A stretch of DNA of 64,000 bases from CADCWN01 sp046328475 (GCA_046328475.1 JAXLWN010000007.1:62001-126000); one strand, 5' to 3'; numbered from the stretch's first letter, positions 18,361-27,462 are shown. Notes: generated by a model not told the origin, from the sequence alone. Program-made: numbers and translations.

Positions 18361-19707
18361 ATGATCATCGCCGCAGGCAGCCTGCTCGGCGGTCGCTATC
18401 GCCTCGATCGCCAGCTGGGGAAGGGGGCGTTCGCCCAGGTCTACCTGGCGTCCGATGCCCGGCTCAAGCGGCGCGTCGCGGTGAAGTTGCCCGAGCCCGA
18501 CTTGATCGCGCAGCCCGATCTGCGCCTGCGCTTCGAGAGCGCGCTCGAGCGCAGCGCGGAAATCGACCATGCCAACATCCTCGGCATCTACGACTACGGC
18601 GACGCGGAGGGGGCGATCTACCTCGTCGCGCCGTACGTCGAGGGCGGCACGCTGGCCGAGAAGCTGAGGCAGCAGGGCCGCCTCGGCCTGCAGGCGACCG
18701 GCGACTATCTCGCACAGGCCGCCGCAGCGCTCGATTACGCGCACGAGCGCAACCTCGTCCACGGCGGGCTGAATCCCCGGGATCTGCTGCTGCGCGACAA
18801 CGGGAAGCGGCTGCTGATCGCCGATTTTGGCCTCGCGCAGGCGTTCGGGAACGCCAACGTCGGGCTGGCTGACGGACAGGCGCAGGCGAACGTCGCGTAC
18901 ATGGCCCCGGAGCAGTTTCAGGGCACCGCCGGGCGCGCTGCCGACATCTACGCGCTCGGCTGCCTCCTCTTCGAGATGCTCACGGGTGCGGCCCCGTTCA
19001 CGGACCCCCCCGAGCAGATCAAGCAGGCCAAGGAGACGGGCGTGCCCCCGTCGATCATCGAGCGCAGCCACGGCCAATTGCCGGAATCGCTGCAAATCGT
19101 CATCGAGATCGCGCTGGCGAAGCGCCCGGAGGATCGCTTCCGGAGCGCGGGCGAACTGGCCGCCGCCTACCAGGAGGCGATCGCGGCACCGGTGCCAACC
19201 GCGTCGGGACAGGTCGCGCCGCGACCGCCGGAGACGGCGGTAACACCCGTGCAGGTTGCGCAATCGACCGTCACGGCCGCGCCACCGCCACTGGCGTCGT
19301 TAGCGACAGCGCCACTCCAGGCAACGGGCAACGCAGCGCCGCCCGCCTCCGGCGCGCTCTCGCCCGCGCAGGCCGATGCGCAGGTGCTGGCGGCGCAGAG
19401 TTGGGCGTGGAAGATCGCGCAATCGTGGTGGGTCGTGTTCCCGTTCCTGACGCTCTCGTTGCTCAGTTGGGCCGTCTTCCTCTATGTCGGGGTGCGCGCC
19501 CGGCGCGTGCGCTGGCTGCTCTGGGGCGTGGTCTACTTCGTCGCGCTGGTCATCGTCTTCACCTTCACGGACACGTCGCTCGCCGCCTGGACGATCTTGT
19601 TCGCCTGGTTCGGGTCAATCGGGCATGCGGCGGTGATCGCAAGGCCATACTTGCGCCGCCTGGCCGGGATTCAAGCATTTCAGAATCTGCGCCCGTGGAT
19701 TTTCTAG
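18361..19707 (+). CDS. membrane-anchored Hanks-type protein kinase fold, predicted pseudokinase
   Basis: A 448-residue protein. Its kinase domain (about 13-270) keeps the Gly loop LGKGAFAQVY, Lys42 in VAVK, DFG (Asp155) and APEQ. The catalytic loop, however, reads HGGLNPRDLLL (134-144), not HRDxKPxN: the catalytic Asp is Gly136, Lys is Asn138 and Asn is Asp141. The alpha-C Glu position also appears to be Ala61. An Ala/Pro-rich linker leads to about four membrane segments (about 355-430). It is therefore probably a binding or scaffold protein, not an active Ser/Thr kinase. ATG 18361 has GGGAG at a good distance. It follows the molybdopterin-binding gene closely. Confidence 0.82.
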   Translation: MIIAAGSLLGGRYRLDRQLGKGAFAQVYLASDARLKRRVAVKLPEPDLIAQPDLRLRFESALERSAEIDHANILGIYDYGDAEGAIYLVAPYVEGGTLAEKLRQQGRLGLQATGDYLAQAAAALDYAHERNLVHGGLNPRDLLLRDNGKRLLIADFGLAQAFGNANVGLADGQAQANVAYMAPEQFQGTAGRAADIYALGCLLFEMLTGAAPFTDPPEQIKQAKETGVPPSIIERSHGQLPESLQIVIEIALAKRPEDRFRSAGELAAAYQEAIAAPVPTASGQVAPRPPETAVTPVQVAQSTVTAAPPPLASLATAPLQATGNAAPPASGALSPAQADAQVLAAQSWAWKIAQSWWVVFPFLTLSLLSWAVFLYVGVRARRVRWLLWGVVYFVALVIVFTFTDTSLAAWTILFAWFGSIGHAAVIARPYLRRLAGIQAFQNLRPWIF

Positions 19708-19737
19708 CCGCCGTGGCGACACCTTCCCGGAGCAAAG

Positions 19738-19770
19738 CATGGCGACCCGCCGCGATGGCGGGTCGCCATG
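19738..19770. terminator. bidirectional hairpin terminator
   Basis: A perfect 14-bp stem (CATGGCGACCCGCC / GGCGGGTCGCCATG) with a 5-base loop lies between the convergent kinase-like and bacilliredoxin genes. Confidence 0.75.
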
Positions 19771-19798
19771 TTCATGTCTGACTCATCCGAATGAGAAG

Positions 19799-20179
19799 CT
19801 ATTTCTGGGCACTCCCCGCGAGCGCGGAACCGACGGCCTGCGCCGTGATGGAGAAATGCGAGGCATCCCAGACCGCCTTGCCATCCCGCAAGACCAGGGC
19901 TTGCGGCGATTCGTGGCGCACGCCGGTCCGCGCCGCGATGGCATCGGAAAGATCGTGCTGCCGGGAGACATTGACGAGGTAGGCGTCCGCGAGCGGCTGC
20001 TCGGCGAGTTGCTGCATCTCGCCCCACGCCCGCCGGCTGATCGGGCAGTAGGGGTCGTGCAGGAAGAGCAGCACCGGCGCGTCGTGCGACCGCGCCAGCA
20101 GACCATCGAAGGCGTCGGCGTCGGGAAGAGGCGCAAACCCGCCCTCCGCCTGTTCGCCCTTCGATCCGTTGAGATTCAT
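19799..20179 (-). CDS. YtxJ-like monothiol bacilliredoxin
   Basis: A 126-residue thioredoxin-fold protein. The active-site segment is FLHDPYCPISRRA with a single Cys45, equivalent to the TCPIS motif of YtxJ (DUF2847). The later HESPQALVLRDGKAVWDASH is a strong family signature and contains the cis-Pro region. In Firmicutes, YtxJ-type proteins are proposed to remove bacillithiol from mixed disulfides in the cytoplasm, so this organism may use bacillithiol or another low-molecular-weight thiol. ATG 20179 is chosen because the shorter alternatives lose the first strand. It is divergent from the LiaF-like gene. Confidence 0.8.
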   Translation of the reverse strand: MNLNGSKGEQAEGGFAPLPDADAFDGLLARSHDAPVLLFLHDPYCPISRRAWGEMQQLAEQPLADAYLVNVSRQHDLSDAIAARTGVRHESPQALVLRDGKAVWDASHFSITAQAVGSALAGSAQK

Positions 20180-20396
20180 CGGCTTGCTCCCATGCTACCG
20201 GCTCGGCATCGAACCGCGCCCGCTGATTATCGGTCCGCAGCAAGAGCTGCGCCAGTTGCCGCGCGCCGGAGCAACACCTGTCGCCCTCGTGCTATCCTTA
20301 CGCCAACGCGACAGGCGGCAGACGAGCGGTGTCGGCATGGTCCGGCAGCCCGGCGATTCGGCACCCGGCGGCGAAAGCACCGAAAGGACGACCGCG

Positions 20397-20753
20397 ATGC
20401 ATCTCGCCATCTTCAGCGATACGGTCAAGAGCCATTTCTCGGAGGAGCGGCCCGATCAATCGGCGTTGATCCTCTTCGGCAACGCGAAGTTCGACCTGAC
20501 GCGGCAGCCGATCGATCTCTTCGCGAGCCTCAGGGTTTTCAGCATTTTTGGCTCGGCCAGGGTGCTCGTCCCGCCCGGGACGCAGGTGGTCACCGACGGC
20601 GTGGCGATTTTCGGCGCGGCGAAGGTGCGCAGCACCTCGACGGTCGGCCCGGAGGTGCGCATCCGCTACCTCGCGCTCTTCGGCAACGTCGAAGTCATCG
20701 AAGCCGAGGACGAGCCGGTGGCAGTCCATGCGGGGCGGGTGCTCCCGTACTGA
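20397..20753 (+). CDS. LiaF-like (cell-wall-active antibiotic response, C-terminal) protein
   Basis: A 118-residue soluble protein with the repeating beta-solenoid pattern LFGNAKFDLTRQP, FSIFGSARVLVPPGTQV, AIFGAAKV and LALFGNVEVIEAE. This is the repeat found in the C-terminal domain of LiaF/VraT and in 'cell wall-active antibiotics response' proteins. The usual membrane helices of LiaF are absent, so it may act as a stand-alone partner of a sensor system not in the window. ATG 20397 follows GAAAGGA. The longer upstream frame is spurious. Confidence 0.72.
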   Translation: MHLAIFSDTVKSHFSEERPDQSALILFGNAKFDLTRQPIDLFASLRVFSIFGSARVLVPPGTQVVTDGVAIFGAAKVRSTSTVGPEVRIRYLALFGNVEVIEAEDEPVAVHAGRVLPY

Positions 20754-20766
20754 CGGGGGCGGATTC

Positions 20767-20907
20767 GAAGTTCAAAGTTCAAAGTTCAAAACACGGGCCA
20801 CCGATTGTGGCGCGGCATACTGGTCTGCGCCCTGCGTGCTATCATAACGAGCGAGGGGCGGTGTGTGGGGGATATTCCGCATTCCGCATTCGTCAGTCAC
20901 CATTCGT
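20767..20907. repeat. two heptamer arrays upstream of sucC
   Basis: Three copies of TTCAAAG (20767-20791) and then a TTCCGCA array (20874-20897) with degenerate continuation (CAGTCACCATTCG) fill the interval before sucC. The second ends 18 bp before the sucC start codon, so it forms part of its leader. Confidence 0.65.
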
Positions 20908-20924
20908 TTGCGGGGGTATGAGGA

Positions 20925-22064
20925 GTGAATATCCACGAGTATCAGGCGGCCGAGTTGTTCGCCAAGTATGGCCTGCCCGTCAATCCGGGCAAGGTGGCGA
21001 CGAGCCCGGAGGAAGCCGCCGAGCATCAGCGCAGCTTCGGCGGCACCGTCGTGCTGAAGGCGCAGGTCCACAGCGGCGGGCGCGGCAAGGCGGGCGGCGT
21101 GAAGCTGGCCAAGACGCCGGAGGAGGCCGCCGAGCGCACCGGGCAGATCCTCGGGCTCGACATCCGGGGGCATATCGTCCGCAAGGTGCTGGTCGCGCCG
21201 GGGGCCGACATCGCCAAGGAGTATTACCTCGGCGTCATCCTCGACCGCGAGGCGCGCGGCGTCACGATCATGGGGAGCGCCGAGGGGGGCGTGGACATCG
21301 AGGAGGTCGCGCGCACTAACCCCGAGGCGATCATCAGGGTGACGGCCGACCAGATGCTCGGATTGCAGGACTTCCAGGCCCGCCAACTGGCGTTCGGCAT
21401 GGGGATCCCGGCCGACCAGGTCGGCGGCTTCGTGGCGATCGTCAAGGGGCTCTACAACGCGTTCGTCGGCGAGGATGCCTCGCTGGCCGAGATCAACCCG
21501 CTCATCCGCACCGGCGACGGCAAGTGGCAGGCGATCGACTCGAAGATGGTGCTGGACGACAGCGCGATCGGTCGCCACCCCGGCACCGAGGCGCTGCGCG
21601 ACCTGAGCGAGGAGAACGAGACCGAACTCCAGGCGAAGGCGGCCGGCATGGCCTTCGTGAAGCTCGACGGCGAGATCGGCTGCATGGTCAACGGCGCGGG
21701 CCTCTCGATGGCGACGATGGACGCGATCAAGGCCGCCGGGGGCGCACCGGCCAATTTCCTCGACGTGGGCGGCAGCGCCACCTCGGCGCAGGTCGTGACC
21801 GGGCTGAAGCTGATCCTGGCCGACCCCGAGGTCAAGGCGATCCTCTTCAACATCTTCGGCGGCATCGCCCGCTGCGACGTGATCGCCCAGGGCATCGTCG
21901 ATGGCCTGACGCAGATCGAGGTCAAGGTGCCGCTGGTCGTCCGCCTCCTCGGCACGAACCAGGAGGAGGGCCGCCGCATTCTGCGCGAATCCGGCTTCGA
22001 CCTGATCACCGCCGACACGATGAGCGAAGCCGCGCAGAAGGCGGTCGCGGCGTCACGAGGGTAG
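20925..22064 (+). CDS. sucC: succinyl-CoA synthetase beta subunit
   Basis: A 379-residue ATP-grasp protein starting NIHEYQAAELFAKYGLPV. The nucleotide-binding segment is KAQVHSGGRGKAGGVKLA, the metal and grasp residues lie in LAEINPLI, and the C-terminal CoA-ligase part has FNIFGGIARCDVIAQGIV. With SucD it interconverts succinyl-CoA and succinate with ATP or GTP formation in the TCA cycle. The GTG at 20925 is preceded by GGGGGT. Length and sequence are full. The stop is followed within two bases by a heptamer array, and sucD follows after about 200 bp. Confidence 0.95.
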   Translation: MNIHEYQAAELFAKYGLPVNPGKVATSPEEAAEHQRSFGGTVVLKAQVHSGGRGKAGGVKLAKTPEEAAERTGQILGLDIRGHIVRKVLVAPGADIAKEYYLGVILDREARGVTIMGSAEGGVDIEEVARTNPEAIIRVTADQMLGLQDFQARQLAFGMGIPADQVGGFVAIVKGLYNAFVGEDASLAEINPLIRTGDGKWQAIDSKMVLDDSAIGRHPGTEALRDLSEENETELQAKAAGMAFVKLDGEIGCMVNGAGLSMATMDAIKAAGGAPANFLDVGGSATSAQVVTGLKLILADPEVKAILFNIFGGIARCDVIAQGIVDGLTQIEVKVPLVVRLLGTNQEEGRRILRESGFDLITADTMSEAAQKAVAASRG

Positions 22065-22065
22065 G

Positions 22066-22160
22066 CGTGAGTCGTGAGTCGTGAGTCGTAAGAGGACTAC
22101 GGCGGCGCAATGCTTCGTGCAAGCTATCAGCCAGAAGCAAGATTCTTACACTTACGACTT
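22066..22160. repeat. inverted heptamer arrays (GTGAGTC / TTACGAC) after sucC
   Basis: Three to four copies of GTGAGTC(GTAAG) start directly after the sucC stop (22066-22093). A short inverted counterpart (CTTACACTTACGACTT) lies at 22143-22160, bordering the poly-C tract. Confidence 0.7.
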
Positions 22161-22170
22161 AACCGCGGCG

Positions 22171-22249
<79 letters not shown>

Positions 22250-22266
22250 ACGACTGAGGAGGAACC

Positions 22267-23136
22267 GTGGCAATTCTCGTCAACAAGGACACGCGCCTGC
22301 TGGTGCAAGGGATCACCGGCAAGGATGGCAGTTTCCACACGAAGCAGATGATCGACTACGGCACGAACGTGGTCGGCGGGGTCACGCCCGGCAAGGGCGG
22401 GCTGCAAGAGCACGGCGTGCCGGTCTTCAACACGGTGCGCGAGGCGGTGGCGGAGACCGGGGCGAACGTCTCGATCATCTACGTCCCGGCACGGCTCGCG
22501 CCCGACGCGATCCTGGAGGCGGCGGACGCGGGCATCCCGCTGATCGTCTGCATCTCCGAGCACATCCCGGCGCTCGACATGGTGAAGGTGCGGGCGCGCG
22601 TGATCGAGAGCGGTTCGCGGCTGATCGGCCCGAACTGCCCCGGACTGATCACTCCCGGCGAGGCGAAGGTCGGGATCATGCCCGGCTTCATCCACCGGCC
22701 GGGGCGGGTCGGCGTCGTGTCGCGCTCGGGCACGCTGACCTACGAGGTCGTCTACGCGCTGACGCAGATCGGGCTGGGGCAGTCCACGGCGGTCGGCATC
22801 GGCGGCGACCCGGTCAACGGCACCTCGTTCACCGACGTGCTGCGGATGTTCCAGGATGACCCCGACACCGACGCGATCGCGATGCTCGGCGAGATCGGCG
22901 GCACCGACGAGGAGAAGGCGGCGGCGTTCGTGAAGGAGCACGTCACCAAGCCGGTGATCGGCTTCATCGCCGGGCAGACCGCCCCCCCAGGCAAGCGGAT
23001 GGGCCACGCCGGGGCGATCATCTCCGGCGGCACCGGCACCGCCGCCGAGAAGCTCACGGCGATGCGCGCGGCCGGAATCCACGTCTCCGAGAGCGCGGCG
23101 GGGATTGCGGAGATCGCGAAGGAGTTGCTGGGGTAG
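22267..23136 (+). CDS. sucD: succinyl-CoA synthetase alpha subunit
   Basis: A 289-residue protein. The CoA-binding Rossmann motif is VQGITGKDGSFHTKQMIDYG. The second domain has IGPNCPGLITPGEAK and the phosphohistidine loop RMGHAGAIISGGTGTA. These are the classic features of the alpha subunit, whose His is phosphorylated during catalysis. GTG 22267 follows GAGGAGG. It would be cotranscribed with sucC but for the array and poly-C tract in between. A strong hairpin terminator follows at 23170. Confidence 0.95.
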   Translation: MAILVNKDTRLLVQGITGKDGSFHTKQMIDYGTNVVGGVTPGKGGLQEHGVPVFNTVREAVAETGANVSIIYVPARLAPDAILEAADAGIPLIVCISEHIPALDMVKVRARVIESGSRLIGPNCPGLITPGEAKVGIMPGFIHRPGRVGVVSRSGTLTYEVVYALTQIGLGQSTAVGIGGDPVNGTSFTDVLRMFQDDPDTDAIAMLGEIGGTDEEKAAAFVKEHVTKPVIGFIAGQTAPPGKRMGHAGAIISGGTGTAAEKLTAMRAAGIHVSESAAGIAEIAKELLG

Positions 23137-23169
23137 CCGCAGCACACAGCCAGGTATGCAACTCGCAAC

Positions 23170-23194
23170 GCCCCGCCGAAGAGATCGGCGGGGC
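23170..23194 (+). terminator. intrinsic terminator after sucD
   Basis: GCCCCGCCGA and TCGGCGGGGC form a 10-bp stem with a 5-base loop, 33 bp after the sucD stop. There is only a weak T tract. Confidence 0.7.
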
Positions 23195-23225
23195 GTCCTG
23201 ATGCTTGGGGAGTGGGATAGCCCTC

Positions 23226-23332
23226 ACCCCACCAGCGCGTCGTAACGTTCCGCTGCGAGTTCAACCGCAAGGGATATGTCTTCGGCGAGCAGATAGCGTT
23301 GCTCGGCCAGCGCTTCGGCGGCGGCGCGGACC
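23226..23332. repeat. 107-bp perfect direct repeat, copy 1
   Basis: Identical to 28838-28944, where it encodes the last about 35 codons of the large hydrolase gene on the minus strand. Here the sequence is a detached 3' end: no hydrolase sequence continues beyond 23332. The two copies bracket the 23333-28837 block. Confidence 0.85.
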
Positions 23333-23338
23333 TGATGG

Positions 23339-23406
23339 CTAGTTCTTCCGAACTAATCGCGCCCTGAAATCGCCCGTCGCGATTGGTTCCTCAATCGATG
23401 TGCCAG
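23339..23406 (+). promoter_or_regulatory. upstream element shared with the metallopeptidase gene (copy 1)
   Basis: CTAGTTCTTC (23339-23348), TTGGTTC (23383) and the 15-bp CAATCGATGTGCCAG (23392-23406) recur in the same order at 27683-27762. In both cases the element ends about 95-105 bp before a start codon. It is a likely common promoter or operator. The binding factor is unknown. Confidence 0.5.
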
Positions 23407-23498
23407 TTCGCCCCAGATCTTGTGAGTGGGTGTCAGGACAAACGACAGGCGCAGCGGCAACTGAGCCGGGGCGCAAGGCAACAGAAAGGAGAAGGGCG

Positions 23499-23835
23499 AT
23501 GATGGTGGACAGGTTCGCGACCGAGCGGCTGGCGGCGGAGCGGTTCACGACGATGCAGCAGGGCATCGAGGAGGAGAGCAGAACACGCAGCAGGTGGCCG
23601 ACACGGGTGGCAAGCCCATGGGGGCGCGGGCGGCCCGGTTGGTAGCGGTGGCGGCGCTCGCGCTGACACTCCCTCGGCGGCGGACTCCCTCAGCCACGGG
23701 GGCGAGGCGCTGGCGGATAGCGCGGGCGGTGCGCTGCTGTCGCGGAGGGGATCGGCTACGTTCCTGAAGTCGTCTAAACACACCGTCCGTGGCGCGGGAA
23801 CCGACGTGGTGCCGCGCCACTGGACACATAAGTGA
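23499..23835 (+). pseudogene. small membrane protein of unknown function, frameshifted
   Basis: ATG 23499 follows AAGGAGAAGG and reads MMVDRFATERLAAERFTTMQ. After a shift near 23580 comes QQVADTGGKPMGARAARL and a hydrophobic segment LVAVAALALTL. After a second shift near 23670 comes SAADSLSHGGEALADSAGG, ending WTHK and a TGA at 23833-23835. Read through, it is about 110 residues with one membrane segment or internal signal sequence. I do not recognise it. Its upstream region resembles that of the metallopeptidase at 27865. Confidence 0.4.
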
Positions 23836-23989
23836 GCGATTGACCTCGAAGCGAACAGCAAAGGCTTCGGGGGAGCGCTTGGAGAGAACAATTGAACATC
23901 CCGGCCCGAGCGAACGTGCAACCAGGCGATAACCGCCCCCCAGCACTGGCCGGGGCGGGCCTCTAATCGACGAGCGAAGGAGACCCGCC

Positions 23990-24664
23990 GTGACCACAAC
24001 CGCCTGCAGCCTTCATCGGGCGACCAACGGCGACGCCTCCCTGATGATGGAACTGCCGTGCCGCAGGCTCGTGGGGACCCTGGAGAGGCGCTACTGGTGG
24101 TACACCAACTGCTCAGCGCGCTACAGGAGGCAGGTCAAGGCAGACAGGAATTGCCACACAGCAGCCGGCAACGCGCAGCAGCTACTGACGCTGCTTGGCC
24201 CCTGTGCGCCCGTTGAACGACCATCTGGCGACCGCCCAGAAACGGCCGAATTGACGCGGCGGGAGCGAGAAGTGCTATGGCTGCTGGCCTTCGGGCAGAA
24301 TAACCGGCAGATCGCGCGACAACTCTGCCTCAGCCTGCGCACGGTGCAGCGGGCACATCGCCAACTCTATCCGAAGATCATCGGCGCGCACAACCGCGCG
24401 GAGGCCACCGCGTTCCTGCGCTGCACAATGGCCTACGTTGACCCGCTGGGCAGCGCCTGGGGCAACCCGACACTCCGGCAGCCTGCTATACTCGCGCCAC
24501 CATCCGCGCAGAACTTGCGCCAGCACGAGGCATGCTGGGCGACCGCCACCCGCCAATCGCCTTCGCCGACGCCAATCCCACGATCATCGGTCGCGAGCGC
24601 GAGCAGGCCACGCTGCGCGATACCCTGGCGGCGGCGCTGGCCGGGCGCGGGTCGCTGGTGCTGA
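23990..24664 (+). CDS. LuxR-type HTH regulator
   Basis: An open frame of 224 residues with an unrecognised basic N-terminus (1-80) and a clear LuxR/NarL-type helix-turn-helix at about 85-140: LTRREREVLWLLAFGQNNRQ, IARQLCLSLRTVQRAHRQLY. No receiver or sensor domain is visible. GTG 23990 has GAAGGAGAC upstream. The last 130 bp overlap the next gene's start, and the tail there (Arg/Pro/Ser-rich) looks like out-of-frame sequence. The true protein may therefore end earlier and a frameshift is likely near 24450. It is upstream of, and colinear with, a large LuxR ATPase. Confidence 0.6.
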   Translation: MTTTACSLHRATNGDASLMMELPCRRLVGTLERRYWWYTNCSARYRRQVKADRNCHTAAGNAQQLLTLLGPCAPVERPSGDRPETAELTRREREVLWLLAFGQNNRQIARQLCLSLRTVQRAHRQLYPKIIGAHNRAEATAFLRCTMAYVDPLGSAWGNPTLRQPAILAPPSAQNLRQHEACWATATRQSPSPTPIPRSSVASASRPRCAIPWRRRWPGAGRWC

Positions 24665-25371
24665 TTGGGGGCGAGGCGGGCATCGGCAAGACCGCCCTCG
24701 CCGAGGCTCTTCTCGTTGAGGCGGCACCTCAGGGTGCATTGCGCCGGTCGGGCGCTGCTACGACCTCGCGGAGACCCCACCCTACGGCCCCTGGGTGGAG
24801 TTGTTCGGGCGCTACCGCCCCAGTCCCGCCGACCCGCCCCACCCACCCGCCTTCGCCCAGCGCGGCACGGTGGGGGCGGTCGCCAGTCAGGCCGCGCTGG
24901 TGGCAGAGGTGCGCGACTGGCTCGCCGCCCTCGCCGCCCGCCAATCCCTGGTGCTGCTGCTGGATGACCTGCACTGGGCCGATCCCGCCTCCCCTCGACC
25001 TCCCAGCGCTGCCGCGCGCGACCTGGCAGACCTCCCGCTGCTCATCCTCGCCACCTACCGCGCCGACGAGTTGACCCGACGCCACCCCCTCTATCAACTC
25101 CTGCCGACGCTGGAGCGGGAAGCCCGCGCGACGCGGCTCGACCTGCGACGGCTCGATCTGGCCGCGTTGCATGCGCTGGTGGGGCGCTACGCCCTCGCCG
25201 GAGGACGACGCGCAGCGGCTCGTCACCTGGCTGCACGCGCGGGCAGAGGGCAACGCCTTCTTCACCACCCAACTCCTCCGCACCCTGGAAGAGGAGGGTG
25301 CACAGGCCGGGGCCGACGGCTGAGGCTTCGGTGACCCGGCGGCGACCCGACTGCCCGCGCCGCTGCGACAG
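24532..25371 (+). pseudogene. N-terminal ATPase part of a large LuxR-family (LAL) regulator, frameshifted
   Basis: ATG 24532 gives IIGREREQATLRDTLAAALA and the Walker A motif GGEAGIGKTAL. Then, one frame over (about 24760 on), come YDLAETPPYGPWVELFGRY, VLLLDDLHWADPAS (Walker B) and LLILATYRADELTRRHPLY. A further shift near 25200 gives RAEGNAFFTTQLLRTLEEEG, and a stop or shift near 25320. In this order they are the STAND ATPase of LAL/MalT-like regulators, which bind ATP and an inducer and then oligomerise at promoters. It joins the ORF at 25372. Confidence 0.65.
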
Positions 25372-27462
25372 GTGCTCGACGCGCGACTGGCGCGTCTGGG
25401 CGAGGAGGCCCAGCGGCTGCTGACATTGGCAGCGGTCATCGGGCAGGAGGTGCCGCTGGCGCTCTGGGCCACGGTCGCCGAGACGGACGAGGACGCGCTA
25501 CTTGACGCCGTCGACGCCGCCACTGAGGCGCAACTCGTCACGGCGCTGCCGGACGGGAGCGCCGTGCTGTTCGCCCACGCGCTGGTCCGCGAGGCGCTCT
25601 ACGAGGGGCTGGTGGCGACCCGGCGGCGGCGGGTCCACCAACGCATTGGCGAGGCATTGATCGCAACGCGCGATCCGAACCCCGACGCGGTGGCCGACCA
25701 CCTCCGGCGCGCGGGCGACACGCGCGCGTGGGACTGGCTGGAGCAGGCGGGGCAGCGCGCGCAGCGCGCCTACGCCTGGGTGACCGCGGCGGAGCGCTAC
25801 GAGGCCGCCCTGGTCCTGCTGGAAGGGCGCGCGGACCAGGCGCGGCAGCGTGCCCTACTGCTGATGACGCTGGCGCAGCTCCGCCGCTACGACCAGCCGG
25901 AGCGCGGTCTCGCCGCCCTGGAGGAGGCCGCACGGCTGGTGGCGTCCGGAGACGAGGCGCTGGTCGCGGCGATCCAGTTCGACCACGGCCACCTGCAGTG
26001 CATGGCGGGGCGCGAGATGCAGCGGGGTCTGGCGGAGATGACGGCCGCCCTGCCCGTGCTGGAGGCGTTGCCGGCTGCGGAGCGGGCTGGCCTGCCGGCG
26101 CTTGTCGTCCTGGGCATCGCGCCGGAGGAGCGCTACCACCTCGGCGCGCTGGTGCTGTGGCTATCCATCAGCGGGCGCTACGACGATGCAGTGCGCCACG
26201 GCGCGCCATTCGCGCGCCGCGAGCCGGGCACGACCGCGCGCGGCCTGTCGGGGTTGGCCGGGGCCTACAGCGCACTCGGGCGGCCGGACGAGGCCCGCCG
26301 CGCCACAGCCGACGCCCGCGCCGCCTTCCTCGCCGCCGGCGAGCACAACGACGTCAGGGGTACGTGGGCGGGCGAGTACGAGGAGATCGTCCTGCCCTAC
26401 GAGACGGAACGGCGGGCGGAGCAGGCGTGGCTCCTGACCGAGGCGGGGCGGGCCCACGCGCGGGCGCGCGGGACAATGGGCGACGATCCGGCCACCATGC
26501 TGGACCTGGACATCACCCTCCCCACCCTCTGGCTGGACGGGCACTGGGCCGAAGCTCGCCGACGGGTGGCGGCGCGCGCCGCCCCCGCCCACCCCGGGCT
26601 CCCCCGCGCGCGGATCGCGCGTGCGCAGGGGGACGCGGCGGCGGCCTGGCGGCCGGTGGAGGCGCATCTGCCTGACGGCCCTGCGTCGGAACCGGGGCAG
26701 ACCCGCTTCCACTTCCGGTTCACGACCCTGCGTCTGGCGGCGGATCTGGCGCTCGACGCGGGCGACCTACCCACGGCGCGCGCCTGGCTGGCGGCGCACG
26801 ACCGCTGGCTGGCCTGGAGCGGCAGCGTGCTCGGCCGAGCCGAGAGCCAGGCGCTGTGGGCGACCTACCATCGCGCAGCGGGCAACCCGGCGCAGGCGCG
26901 GGAGCACGCCGAGGCGGCGCTGGCGCACGCGTCGGAGCCGCGCCAACCGCTCGCGCTCCTCGTCGCCCACCGCGCCCTCGGCGAGCTCGCCACGGCTGAT
27001 GCGCGCTACGGAGACGCCGAGCAACACCTCGCGGCAGCGCTGGCGCTGGCCGAGGCGTGCGCCGCTCCTTACGAGCGCGCCCTCACCCTGCTTGCCCAGG
27101 CCGAACTCCGCGCCGTCGCGGGAGAAAGCGCGGGTGCGCACACCGCGCTGAGCGAGACGCGCGCGCTGCTGGAACCGCTCGAAGCGCGTCCCGCCCTCGC
27201 CCGTGCCGACGCCCTCGCCGCTACCCTCGCCGCCACGCCACCGACCACTACCTCGGCCTCCACCCTCCCCTTCGGCCTCTCCGCGCGCGAGGCGGAAGTG
27301 CTGCGGCTGGTCGCCCAGGGCCTCTCCGACGCCCAGGTGGCGGAGCAGCTCTTCCTCTCGCTCTACACCGTCAAGGCGCACCTCCGCTCCGTCTATAACA
27401 AGACCGGTGCGCCATCGCGCACCGCCGCCGCCCACCTCGCCCGCGAGCACGGCCTCGCCTGA
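25372..27462 (+). CDS. C-terminal part of the large LuxR-family ATPase regulator (TPR and HTH)
   Basis: A 696-residue open frame that continues the ATPase at 24532. It starts with the winged-helix-like DARLARLGEEAQRLLTLAAV and FAHALVREALYEGL, runs through a long array of Ala-rich TPR-like helices (about 130-610), and ends in a LuxR HTH at about 635-690: GLSAREAEVLRLVAQGLSDA, LFLSLYTVKAHLRSVYNKTG. The 5' end is artificial, since the start lies inside the domain. As one protein the regulator would have about 970 residues. It may control the two flanking genes that share an upstream element, but that is only inference from position. Confidence 0.75.
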   Translation: MLDARLARLGEEAQRLLTLAAVIGQEVPLALWATVAETDEDALLDAVDAATEAQLVTALPDGSAVLFAHALVREALYEGLVATRRRRVHQRIGEALIATRDPNPDAVADHLRRAGDTRAWDWLEQAGQRAQRAYAWVTAAERYEAALVLLEGRADQARQRALLLMTLAQLRRYDQPERGLAALEEAARLVASGDEALVAAIQFDHGHLQCMAGREMQRGLAEMTAALPVLEALPAAERAGLPALVVLGIAPEERYHLGALVLWLSISGRYDDAVRHGAPFARREPGTTARGLSGLAGAYSALGRPDEARRATADARAAFLAAGEHNDVRGTWAGEYEEIVLPYETERRAEQAWLLTEAGRAHARARGTMGDDPATMLDLDITLPTLWLDGHWAEARRRVAARAAPAHPGLPRARIARAQGDAAAAWRPVEAHLPDGPASEPGQTRFHFRFTTLRLAADLALDAGDLPTARAWLAAHDRWLAWSGSVLGRAESQALWATYHRAAGNPAQAREHAEAALAHASEPRQPLALLVAHRALGELATADARYGDAEQHLAAALALAEACAAPYERALTLLAQAELRAVAGESAGAHTALSETRALLEPLEARPALARADALAATLAATPPTTTSASTLPFGLSAREAEVLRLVAQGLSDAQVAEQLFLSLYTVKAHLRSVYNKTGAPSRTAAAHLAREHGLA

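Noticed and set aside
23545..23997. Minus frame over the small membrane protein gene
   Set aside because: Arg/Pro/Ser-rich shadow. The plus strand has a ribosome-binding site and a coherent, though shifted, product.
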